The notes beneath the pieces are model-generated. The model was not told the DNA's origin. It made no database searches and was given only the letters and a program-made list of their open reading frames with translations. Below, piece after piece: positions 46,958 through 58,032 of a DNA stretch of 64,000 bases. The position numbers were made by a program, and so were the translations under genes. Origin of the DNA: Castanea sativa (taxonomy: Eukaryota; Streptophyta; Magnoliopsida; Fagales; Fagaceae). Positions within the stretch are counted from its first letter, which is position 1; every line of letters starts with the position of its first letter. The DNA is taken from positions 46,873,335 through 46,937,334 of the forward strand of contig NC_134018.1 in assembly GCF_040712315.1 (NCBI RefSeq), read 5' to 3'.

Positions 46958-49110
46958 CTATTCATTCTTTGGAGATGAATTCCCGACTAATGGACCGTCG
47001 TCTGGCTGAGTAGGAGGAAGAACTTCACCTTCGTCGGCTGGAGCAGTGACGGCAAACACTTCGTCTGTACTTTCTGAATGGACGGATTGTGCGAGTGTTT
47101 GCCCTTGAGCATCAATGTTGATATGAGATACGTCCAAGTCAGGATACGACGACTTAACCTGACGGATAGCGTCATCAAACCCATCCGCAAAGGAGTTCCC
47201 AAGCTCCGTCAGAAGATTGTCAGAATCACGGTATTCCTGGACGGCTATCTACTTTGTGTTGTCAAGCTTGGACACTGTCTCCATCAGCTGCTTCTCCTTG
47301 TCCTTCAAAAGTTTGCGTAGATGCCCATTCTCTTTCTCCACTTCACCTCTAACTTGCTCCGAGCACTTGAGCCTTCTGTCCATATTGATCTTATAGGTCT
47401 TCAGCTCGTGTAGCTCATCCTCCATCGTCTTGTTTTTCTGTCTCAGACGGTCCATGGATGTCTCGTGATTAAGGCAACGGCCAAAAAGCCCCTTCATCAT
47501 CACCATAGCCTGGAAGCGAAACACAATGTCATGATAATGACGGGTGTAAAGGAACTTAGCAACAATACTAGACGGATTCAAAATTACCTGTGCAAGGGTG
47601 AAGAGGCCCATTTCACCCATCGCCTCCGTCGAATGGTTGCCAAGGTCTGCGTAGTCGTCAGCTGTCAGCATAGACGACATCTTCTCGAGGGCATAGCTGG
47701 AATCTTCCCGGAAGAGAACGGGTGGTTTCTCCTCTGAAGGTGCTGGGCCCTTCATTAAGCCTTTGCCTTTTCCATGTTTGACGGGCGTTTTCTCAGCTTG
47801 CAAGGCCACGACGGGCTCGAGGGTGGTCTTTTGTTTCTTTTGAGGACGGTCCGTCTTTTCGTGTTGAGTTCGTTTTGACGGTACCGGCGGGGCCGTCCCC
47901 TTTGTTTGACCCCCCTCCTGCTTTTTCTTCGCTGCCTGTTGTTTAATGAGGGCTCTCCTCTTGGCGGCATCCATTTCTGCAAATCAAAGACGGTTGAGAA
48001 AGCAACGGTAAGGAAAAAGACGGACATATTTTCAACAAACTTACGTTTTCGAATTCTGTTATCGTATCGACGGGCAGCAGATGAAGGTTCGGGTCCGTCA
48101 CAATACTAATTCAGAGTATCAAGGGTGACGAGTTGAGCCCAAGTTCTTTCCTGCAGTTTCGTCTTGTTAAAAATTCTCTCCAAAAAACTCCACTGCTCCA
48201 AGTTAACCTGAGGACGGTCCCGAGCTGCAATAAAGGACGGTTAGACCTAAAAAAAAAAAAAAATTTAAATTAACTTCAAAGACTGGACGGAAGCAAAAGG
48301 GATACACATACCCGACAGAGGCATTATGCCCCATGTTGTGTCGACAGGCATGTTAGTTACATCTCCTGGACGACACATCCATTCGTCCCCTTCCAAAAAG
48401 AAGTAACGACTCTTCCAGTCTCTGTTCGAGTCTGGAGTGTCACTGACGAGCCTCAATAAGGGACTTCTAGCTGCAAAGCTATACATCCCCTTGGACTTGA
48501 CAATCTCTGTTGGACGGTAACAATGGAAAAATTCTTCCACCGTCAACCTTCGGGAACCTTCAGACATTGCCCCATACAAAACCTCAACTCCAATGAACAC
48601 TCTCCAGGCATTTGGTGAAATTTGGGTGACGGACAGACCAAGGTATTGAAGAAGTCGACGGTGAAGAGAACTTAATGGAAATCTGAGCCCCGCCTTTAAA
48701 GCTTGCTCGTAGATCCCAACACCGTCTACCCCCTTGTAGTAGCATTTCTCGAATTTTTCGGGAAGACGTAGACGGATGTTGTCTGGTATTTGGTACTTGG
48801 TCCTAAGTGTGTTGAGTTGAGAATCAGTCATGGACGACCTAAAAGCATTTACTGTCCAGAGAGGCAGCATGACGAACTCCCTAAGGCCATCTGGGCCAAT
48901 TACTGACTGGACGGGGGGATCCACACCGTCCAAGCTACTACTGGACGACTCTGAACTCTCCGTCTCTAGACCGCCATCAAGGGAAGAAGAGGTACTTGAT
49001 GGATTCCTCTCTTCACTTGAAGTGTCAGGATCTTTTGCACCTGACGGAAACTTTTCATCGTAGCCCGCCCCCTCGCGGACAAACGACTGGTTACTTGACG
49101 CACTAGACAT
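46958..49110 (-). pseudogene. Antisense gene of Gypsy element 2 (4 coding exons, disrupted)
   Basis: Exons on the minus strand: 49110-48312 (799 nt), 48224-48045 (180), 47976-47588 (389), 47509-46958 (552), joining in frame to 640 codons. The element 1 counterpart has 793, 180, 386 and 552, so splice positions and phases are the same. It has the same PF04195-like N-terminal region, basic Lys/Gln-rich middle and coiled-coil exon 4. Exon 1 is fully open (266 codons). It is broken by TAG at 48106-48108 (a Trp codon in element 1) and TAG at 47249-47251 (a Glu codon in element 1). Two copies broken at different places imply an intact ancestor under coding constraint. The function is unknown. Confidence 0.75.
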
Positions 49111-49113
49111 TAC

Positions 49114-49363
49114 CTACATTTATGACGGTATGACCTAAGACACCGACGGATCTAAAGAAAGCACATATATTTGAAACAATAAAATTAAAGGGAAGATGGA
49201 GAAAGGTTTGGAATACATACCGGATCGAGATTGTTTCTGACGAGGAACGATGGACGGATCTGCTGAACAACAGGAAGACACAATAGATGTGACGGTTGCG
49301 CTCTGCTCGCTAATTTTTTTGATAAGAAGAGAAAATGAAGGGAGAAAAATCTGGCTTTTTATA
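49114..49363 (-). promoter_or_regulatory. Antisense-gene promoter and 5' UTR intron, element 2
   Basis: TATAAAA on the minus strand at 49357-49363, 204 bp from the 3' LTR. The leader intron runs 49220-49114, with donor CCG|GTATGT and acceptor ATGTAG three bases before the ATG. Confidence 0.6.
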
Positions 49364-49566
49364 GAACAAAGGGCACGAAATACAAAGCGACGCCTCGTTT
49401 TGGGGAAATAGCCAATCCACGAGGGCCACGTACTCTTCGTTAGAAATGCAGGCCACGTGTCATCCGTTGTGGTATACCAAGGCCGTCCCCACTTAATACA
49501 TTGCTTTCAGTCATTCCATGGATCCGTCAGGTTATAAGGACGGATCCAAGGACTGAAGGGGGCAAC

Positions 49567-50064
49567 TGAAGGGGATAAAAATAGTAAATGGACGGAGATA
49601 ATGAGGATGGATCGACACCGTATGTGACTCGGCTATGACGGTTAAGTATTGCTGAATATCCGTCTTGTATAAATTAATTGTGGATTCCACGTGGCATGTC
49701 GTTTAATATATTTCAGATGAGCTTTTGCTTTATCCCTACGCAAACGTGCATACTTGGACTTCTTGCGACACACGTTTGGGAAGACTCCTATATGGAAAGG
49801 AACTTGAGAAGGAAGTTGTATCCTAAAAGAAAGGTAATTCCACTCAATATAAATACCCCAGAAACCCTAGATACGAAGGTACGCACGCTATTCTTAACTC
49901 TGGCACTCTAGGGTTAAAGAAACAAGATTCTAACTTGACCTTCGGAGGGTTTTTGGCCGGCACCACACCGGTGCTCTCTTTTAGGTCGTTTATTTTCTTT
50001 TTGCAGGTGTTGCTTTCGTTTGAGGAGAGCTTGCAACTCACTGGTGATATTTTCGGCATCATCA
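49567..50064 (+). repeat. 3' LTR of Gypsy element 2
   Basis: 498 bp, nearly identical to the 5' LTR. It is followed by the TCTAT target copy. Confidence 0.92.
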
Positions 50065-50548
50065 TCTATTTTCGAAATCACTTGCTAAATGCATGACCAT
50101 TTTATTTTGAAGAGTCCCAACCATAAAGGCTGTCTTCAATTTGAATATTTATAAGATTTGAAACATATTTTGATCATCGAAAAATTGATGCACTTAAGCC
50201 AAAATACAGTAATGGAAGTTATACATTTTATTTTGTAAAAATAACTTGTTGGAATCATGATAATTTATTTTGGAGATATCAAGTTGCAAAAGGTCATCAT
50301 TGCAAGTAAGATTGAAATATAAATATCAATGAAAAATGTATCTTAAAATATTTATAGTTTTGAAATAAATTTAAGATATTCATGTTTTAGAGTAAAGATA
50401 ATGTTTACTCTCTATTTCCAAAGCATTTTGCTGAAAATATGATTATTGAGTTAAGTATGATATAGCTCCAGCCATTTGCCATTGATAAGTTTCATGAGAT
50501 TTTTGCCTTCTGCCATGGCTAGACAATAATAGCTGTCGTTATAGACTT

Positions 50549-51473
50549 TGTTAGGTTCTAAGACCTTAGGGACTAATGTATTAGAACTTCAATGTGTATT
50601 GTATTGGCAAACCATGATCAAAACATTTAGTCTAAGTTTAGACTTGCTCAAAGTTTGGTTTAATGTAAGTTTGGAATCGAGTAGTTGCAGGAAATTACTG
50701 TTCTATTTCTGCATGGCTCGATCGATTGAAGAATAAACTCGACCGATCGAGAATCATGCATCAGGAATTTTCTGCAGAATTTTAAGTCGGCTCAAATAAC
50801 AGTTCAAGCCCATTAAGGATTAGAGTTTCAAATCTACTTCTCCCACTATATAAAGGAAACCCTAAGCACGTTTTTAAAGGCTTCTAAGAGAGAGAAGAGA
50901 GTGCCTCTTTTTGTATCTAGGGTTTGTACCCAAAACCTCTCTAGAGTTTTGTTGCTCATATTGCTGTTTGTGTGAATCTCTTGTGAGATCAGAGAGGTGC
51001 TTGCCTTCACACAAGCTTGTGATTATCAAGAAGGAGATTTCTTCGAGAGCTTGATGATCGTTCAGTTGCTGCCATAAGAGCTTAAAGACACATAAGCGGG
51101 GGTGCTTGTACTTGCTGGAGAATCCAAGAAAGAAGGAGTCTGTGGTCTCGAAGCTTGCATGTGGTCATGTCAGTAAGTTCTACTGGTGGGTAGCAATAGG
51201 ATGTTAATGGTCTAAGTCGCTATTGTACAACTTCGATTCTTTCATAGTAGATTCAAGTTTATCTTGAGGATAGCTAGGTTAAATCCTCCCCAGGTTTTTT
51301 ACCAGTTTGGTTTTCTTGGTTTATCATATCTTTATGTTTTTATATTCCGCACTTTGCATTGATATGATTATATGATTGTGTTAACCTAGATCTGGAATTT
51401 GGACTAAGTAATAACTTGGCTTGTTAACTAAGTTAATCTAATTGTGGTTTAAGGGGTCTAAACAAACTCTACA
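50549..51473 (+). mobile_element. Copia-type solo LTR (probable)
   Basis: Starts TGTTAGGTTCTAAGACC, matching the LTR start at 63508 for more than 400 bp (shared GGCTCGATCGAT, AAGCGGG.GTGCTTGT). The proposed end TCTACA is followed by AACTT, against GACTT before the start: an imperfect 5-bp duplication. No internal retrotransposon sequence adjoins it. The right boundary is less sure than the left. Confidence 0.6.
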
Positions 51474-53124
51474 AACTTCTTTTTCAAGACAAATTTCCCC
51501 AGATGTTAGATTGATTAGGCACTTTAGATCAAAGCCCCTAAGTGTGGGCTAGTTGATACCCTTGATGATGCTTGAGATTCTAAGGGTTCCAATGATGTGA
51601 AGATAATGATTCTAGTAACATGATGGAGTCACCATGGTCTTGAATATGTGTGGGGCTGCCATGGCTTCAATGGCGACAAAGCTTCTTTAAGGGATGACCG
51701 CCAATCAACTTGGTTCAGCGGTTGGTTGCAAGGAGTTTCTTGGATGATTCAAGCACCTATATTGCGATAGAAAATTCTCATCGGTTTTATGCCTACAAAA
51801 TAGAAAAAACCCAATGTCTAAGAATCATGATGATGATTAAATTAAATAATATGTTTTATTATATTATATTTTTTATTAATGGTCGCAATAAAGATTGAGA
51901 TAAATTAATATATATTTAATGCGAAAGTTTTGATTGAATGACGTATGTGATATAGTATTAAAGTAATTTGTATTGAGTGATATAATGATAATAGAATAAC
52001 ATCTATTCAATATAAATTTAAAGATAGTGATGTGATGACTTATCTTGAAAGTTCATGGCTCAAGCCGTATATCAATGAACTAATGGCAGTCCAGCAGCAC
52101 GATGACATGAGCACAGTGGTGGAGAGTCCATCTGCCATGATAAGTCTCTCCATGGTTTGATATTGAGAGCATGTATCACCAAGTTACGATCTGAATCGAG
52201 CATCATGTTGTACTCATAAGCAAAGATGTCAATGTACTTTTTATTAGATGGAGAAGGTACATCATGTACTGCTGCAGGTTCCTCAAATGGTTCAGCTATA
52301 CCGCTAGACAAGAATTCTTCTTCCATTAGATGTGTTCTCTTCTGGGTACAGCCATAAATTTTGTCCTAGCTTCATTCGCTCTAGTACCCTTCTATTTGAG
52401 GTAACTAAGCCTCACGCGTCATCATGAGTAACAATATACACTTCCATTTCGTAGCCGGGTTTATTCACAATGTGGCTGTGATTTGCTGCTAGATGCTTCC
52501 TTGTGCTTTCCTTTCTTTTGGATAAAAAAAAGTGCTTTTAAACTTATTTTGGGATCATTCTTGATTGGCTCAAAACTATGACTGCCTTATGCATCATTTG
52601 TGATGGTGAGATGAAGTTGGCTGAGCTTGCGGTGAAGATTGCAGATTTAGAGAAGGAAATTGCAACAAAGTCAGCAGCACTATCCTTTTGACAAGTTAAA
52701 AGAATTCCATCATGCTGTCCTTACCCACAAGCAGTGGCTCCTCCTCCGCGGAAACCTTTGGCAGCTTATTGGATTAGGGTACTCATGCTTTAGTTTATTT
52801 TTCTAGTGGGCAACTCTGTTGGGATGTAATATGTATCTAATGTGTTACTACATGTTTTGAGACTCTCTAGTTATAAAGACTTCTTTCCTCTTTTTTTATT
52901 TTTTTTTTGTAATAGGAGGAAAAAAGCTCTTCTAGGTGCTGTTACTATTCATGTATGCAAAACCATTCAGCTATAGAAAACTTATTTAGTTGTGATTTGT
53001 TCAGTTACAAGTGCTGTTTTTATTTGTGCAAAAGGTTATTCAATTGTAGGTACCAATATTACATGCGAAAGAAGGACTAGTCAACTATGGACATTGTTTT
53101 ATAAAAGGTTCATACCCAAAAGAA

Positions 53125-53290
53125 ATTTTCTACATAAAAGGGATTTTTCTACATAAAAGGAATTTTTTGCATAAAGGAATTTTTCAAGAAAATGGAATTT
53201 TTCTGCATAAAAGAAATTTTCTGCATAAAGGAATTTTCTACATAGAAGGAATTTTTTGCATAAAAGGAATTTTCGGCATAAAAGGGGTTG
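53125..53290. repeat. About 20-bp minisatellite (GCATAAAAGGAATTTTT-like)
   Basis: About nine degenerate units of CATAAAAGGAATTTTYTG in a row. Confidence 0.8.
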
Positions 53291-53333
53291 CCTATTGTTA
53301 CTTTTTTATGTGTGCACATGTTTTTCTTAATTG

Positions 53334-53938
53334 TTCATGTAAAAATTTTGCACTGCTCATAGCAGAGGACACCTCCAGCCATAGCTACTGTGCCCCTTTT
53401 TTTTTGCAAGAACAAAATTTTTTTTGAGCCAAAAGGGTTTTCCTTTTTCAAAAAAAAAAAAAGAAGTTTTATGATAAAATAATGTTTGTTTATATGCGTA
53501 TATGTATACTCATGTATACTAACATACATACACGCATTATTACCCTTTTCTTTTAGCCATTCACGTGTAAACATTGTACTTTTCAAGGCAAAGGACACCT
53601 CCAGCCGTAGCTACTGTGTTCCTTCTCTTTTTGCAAAAACCATTTTTGAGCCAATGGCAAAGAAAAAAAAATGTTTAGTGATTTTGAAAGAAAAAACAAA
53701 TAGTGCCCATTCTTCTATGCATGTATACAAACATACATATGTGCATTGTTATCTTTTTCTTTTTGACTGTCCACGTGTAAATATTGTACTGTTCATGGCA
53801 AAAGAAACCCCTTTTTTCTACATAACTATGACTAGTTAGCTGTTGTGTTCTTTTTTTTTTTGGAAAAAAAAAATACTTGTTTCTTTTTTGAAGGAAAGAA
53901 AATAGTGTTCACTTACATACACATACGTGTATACATAC

Positions 53939-53960
<22 letters not shown>
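53334..53960. repeat. Three tandem units of about 210-230 bp
   Basis: Units start TTCATGTAAAAATTTTGCACT (53334), TTCACGTGTAAACATTGTAC (53561) and TCCACGTGTAAATATTGTAC (53769). The first two continue with CACCTCCAGCC.TAGCTACTG; all share poly-T and CATACATA-rich ends. Confidence 0.75.
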
Positions 53961-53970
<10 letters not shown>

Positions 53971-54000
53971 GTATGTATACTGATACACACACACACATAT
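53939..54000. repeat. Compound (AT)n(ATGT)n(AC)n microsatellite
   Basis: TATATATA passes into GTATGTAT units and then ACACACAC. Confidence 0.85.
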
Positions 54001-55651
54001 GAATATATATCATGTTGACTTGCTCCTTGTTGGCTATTATGCAACCTTGAGGGCATGATAGACTTTCACCTATTGATTGGCTCCCCAGTAGAGTCGCTAG
54101 AATGTTAAGGGAAAAATTTTGATGTTTCCAAATAGAATATGGGGTAGCCAATCCAAAACTCGATGATGGGCCCTTGAAATAGAGCCCAAAGGCTTTCGAT
54201 GTTGTGGAAGTCCATCCAAGCAAGAGATAGAGGCTGCACCCTAACAAGAAGACAACAATAAAGCCCAATAAACACATTACTGTTGTTAGTTTGTTATATT
54301 ATTAGTCCATTTTACAGCGTCATAGTTTAAATCAATCCTCTAGCGGTAAAGGTGAAATTATACTTAAAAGTCTAGAAGTTAATGATTAAATAAGTTTATG
54401 AAGGTATTCAATCTTGGGGGTCCTTGTGTATCTCGGTTAGGGGAATTGATAGTACTTTTAGCCATTATTACATCAATGTGAGGGAAAAATTCAATTATTA
54501 CAAATACATTATATCCTTCATTATAATAATTATAAACAAGGATTAAAGGCTCCATTGTTACAAATAAAAGAGGAAAAATAGGATGGAATGAAAGGAGAGA
54601 AAGATCCCCAACTCAGTGCAACAAGTATTAAACTAAGATTTTGGTGTGTATAATAATAAGGCATGAATGAGGTGAATGTGGGCTATGTTGAGTGAGTGAG
54701 GTGGGATTAACACCAAGATCAAGGCTTTTTGTGAGAGGTCTATTTATGACTAGTTGAGAGACATTTATGGGCCGTGTTTGTGTGAAAAAGGGAAGAGAAC
54801 ATCTGAGATTAGATGAGTGTGGGCTAAGGATGATGAGTGGTGAGCATGAGGGAGGCTAAACCATGAGCAAGATAGCAAACAAACCCAGAATTTCAGAGAG
54901 GGTAGCTATCCTCTGGTCAGTTATGGGATGTTTATGGAGTAGGAAGATGTAAGCAAGGTGGTGAATGTTGGTGTTATGGTGACTATAGGCTGAGAAAGGT
55001 TATGAGTGAGCTCTAGAGAGCTTGGGAAAGCTTAAAGGAAGCTTAATAAGGACTGAATTTTTGCAAAATGTAGTGAATGACAAAAATCTTTAGAGAGGCC
55101 TCCCCCCCCCCTCCCCCTTGTGGGTTGAGGTGTGTATGTTTTTATAATGGAGTTTTAGGAAAGCATTAATTAATAAGAGTCCAAAAAAACGTAGGGTTAA
55201 TCAGAGGTGGAAAACCAAGGTTAATCTTCCTGGGATTTTTGGTCAGAAGCAGATGGTTTACTTTAAGGGCTGCCTTGCTTCTTTGGGTAATGATGGTATT
55301 TTAGAGTGCTTTTGCATTTAATGCCATGATTTCTGGGGCTGAGCTGAATCAATATGATTATGGCGTGTATCGAGAACGAATCCTAATGTTGCAACTAAGA
55401 TTTGGTCCCCAAGAAGTAAGATTCAACACCCCAAGCTAGGTGTCAAATTCTTAGTTCACTTCACGGGGTTTCACTAGAGATCCCTTTACACCCTCCAAAC
55501 CACATGTTCTCAATTTTTCCCCTTTAGGATTCATGGGCTTGGTACATGAATCATGTATTGAACGTTTTTTACATTTATAGCATCAATTCGTTGAAGTTTG
55601 GATAACTTGGCTTTAGCTCCCCTTCCGCTAGAGGTACAGCTTTGAGGAAGA

Positions 55652-57134
55652 TGATGAAGTTTGATCACCCTTTAGACTTCAGCTGATATGACAGCTCTCT
55701 GGCACTATTCATGTCAGGTATAAGGCAGCAGAAAATTGATGGGACAGCCCATAGTTCATCCTTAAAGACTTGGTTCTCTTGTTTGGGTCTCTAGTTGTTT
55801 TTTGGTTAGGGATGAACAAGGGCTGGTTCCCCTCTCTCAAGCCTCTTGCTGGGGACTTTTTTGGGCTGGAACTTTGCTCCATTTCAGCACTTTTAGTTGG
55901 GCCACATGGCCCTTTCTTTGCTTGGGCTTGTTCCCTACTCCATGAGATTCTTAGTCCAAAATGGGCATTAAAGACATGCTTTGCCATGAGTTTTTTACTC
56001 CTCATGGGCTTTAGTTGTTAGTAGAGATAAAATGAATCCATGAGTTTTAATAAATATTTATGATAAATTTTGGGTATTAATTTCCATGGGTTTTAAATAA
56101 CAACTTGTATAGTTTCTCATAATTTTTGCTATGGATTACTTTGTAAATGACATTTTCTTTGGGGTTTTTTAAATAATGACCTCCAATATTTTTCTTGAGA
56201 ATAATATTTACCATGAGTTTTAAATAAGTATGGTAACAACCACTATAATGGAATAATGTGATGTTCTCATGAGTTTCTCTATAGATAATCGTAATGGACA
56301 TGTAGGATGAATAATTACCATGAGATTTGGTAATAAATATTATGAATGTTGTGATGTAAGATAGATAGTGAACATGAGTTTATAACATGAAATAAATAAA
56401 TGTCATGGGCCTAATAATAACTTTCCATGGGCTTTTATAAGATGATTGCCATGGGTTTTGAGAATAGATAATTCATAAATTCTATGAGCTTGTAATATTA
56501 TAGTAATAGGTTTAAGAATATAAAGTATTGTTCATTATTGGACTTTTAAGTGGAATAATTATGATATAATATTTTGCCAAGTATTAATAACCTTGGGCTT
56601 TTGATAGAATAGTGCCAAGTAGTTAGCTTGGGCTTTTAATAGTGCCGACGCAAGTTGGGCTTTTGATATTACCAATGAGAATTGGGCTTTAAATATTGCC
56701 AGCGAGAACTGGACTTTGATATTGCCAATGAGAATTGGGTTTTGGATATTGCCATGAGTTTAAATCATATGCTTTGATCATGGATTTGAATTCCAATGAT
56801 AAAATTATTTTGCCATGGACTTGAATCATGGGCTTTTAGAATATTGCCAAGCATAAGTATTCTTGGGCTTTAAATAGAATATGATGCGTGTATTGGGTTC
56901 ATAGGGCCAGTTTTGGGCTTAGCTAAATAATGATAATAAAATTGGATAAAATATGAGTTTTTGGGTTTTTTGTGATAGTTTATATCATGGCCCAATTTAG
57001 ATAATGAGATATGAAATATTTGTGATTAATGGAATAATAGAGCAAAAATATTTGGGAAAATCCAATAACTTGTTAGTGGTATAAATAGGTGGTACTCAAA
57101 TAGAATTAGGTGTAAAAAAAAAAGTACCCTAACA
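55652..57134 (+). repeat. Right LTR of the large non-autonomous element
   Basis: 1483 bp, collinear with 26554-28088. It has fewer ATTGCCAATGAGAATTGGG-type units and scattered substitutions. Confidence 0.7.
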
Positions 57135-57138
57135 AAGA

Positions 57139-58029
57139 TTAACAACTTTAATGTTTAATGTTAAAAAATCAAACCTTAAATTAAGAATATAATATCATCT
57201 GACATTCATGAATAGTTATGGTATAAACTCTTTTATACTTTGAGATTGTCAGTTATTATTCTTTATTAATTTTTCTGCCACATGTTCACTCTTTCAAATG
57301 CAATGAATTTTGAATTGCTGAATTTAGTTTATTTAATGTTGTAATAAACTATTAATACTATCAAGACTATAACTTACTGTTCTATCAAGTATTTTATTGA
57401 TGTCTTTTATGAAACAAGGGACTTATTTGTTTCAATGTAAACATGTACAGCACAAACTTTTATATATGCATTACAGTAATGTGTTCCATTAATTTAATGT
57501 TTATGCAAGGTCATTAATTTTGATTTGGAGTCTGTATTATGATATGTTTTGGTAGTCACTAAAGTGGCCCAATCGGAAAGATGCATAGATAACAAGTCAA
57601 AATAATTGTAATTTTACACATATTCTCTAGTGTTAAAAATTAGTGACTTTGCAAATCACAATTTTTTGATCACAAGAATATTAGGTTGGCCCAAAGGTGC
57701 ACCACTTTCAAGTGATTAATAAATTGGAATAGGATAGTTGATGGATATTCATGGTTGAGATTGGAACGAATACCCAAAGGTAACAGACCAACTTAATCAT
57801 GAATATATTATTAATTAGTCATATTAGGTGAAAGGGAATCACCATAACTGTTTAATAGTTACCATAAGAATAGCCCAAATGTGATCACAGTAATACTATT
57901 TATCATTGTTTAAACATGTGTTTCATTTTGGTTTATTGTTCCTTAATCAATAACTCTTAGCACTAATGTAGTGAGCATATATTATTACTTTGTTTGAAGT
58001 ATCAGTTCCTGTTTCACTTCATTCACATA
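57139..58029. other. AT-rich stretch before the Copia gag region
   Basis: Should contain the Copia leader and perhaps a 5' LTR, but nothing matching the 3' LTR at 62543 was found. No coding sequence. Confidence 0.35.
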
Positions 58030-58032
58030 CTT

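Larger units (their letters stand above)
40312..50064 (+). mobile_element. Ty3/Gypsy element 2, Tat type, young but defective
   Basis: Bounded by the perfect 5-bp duplication TCTAT (40307-40311 and 50065-50069). LTRs of 498 bp (40312-40809 and 49567-50064) start TGAAGGGG and end GGCATCATC(A/G); I count four differences, about 0.8%. Same architecture as element 1 but opposite orientation. The purine tract GAAGGGGGCAAC precedes the 3' LTR. It is from a related but distinct subfamily: LTRs resemble those of element 1 mainly at the ends and in GACGG-rich parts. Confidence 0.92.
51479..55651 (+). other. Internal region of the large element, last part
   Basis: Long non-coding-looking stretch. A minus frame at 52072-52326 and a plus KLAELAVKIADLEKEIATK heptad-like stretch near 52618 may be remnants of genes, but neither is recognised. 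Several tandem repeats lie at 53125-53980, and a C-run at 55096-55115. The right edge GAGGAAGA before the LTR is the candidate polypurine tract. Confidence 0.4.
26554..57134 (+). mobile_element. Large non-autonomous LTR element, split by later insertions
   Basis: Two direct repeats of about 1.5 kb (26554-28088 and 55652-57134) start TGATGAAG and end CCCTAACA. AAGA stands immediately outside both ends (26550-26553, 57135-57138), a candidate 4-bp target duplication. Removing the two Gypsy elements and the solo LTR leaves about 9.8 kb without recognisable gag or pol, as expected of a large retrotransposon derivative (LARD). TATAAATA near 28034 favours plus orientation. No convincing primer-binding site is visible. 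A plain segmental duplication is the alternative. Confidence 0.65.

Noticed and set aside
26554..57134. Reading the 1.5-kb direct repeats as a segmental duplication instead of LTRs
   Set aside because: The TG...CA ends, the AAGA on both outer sides, a purine tract before the right copy and a TATA box favour LTRs, though the case is not closed.
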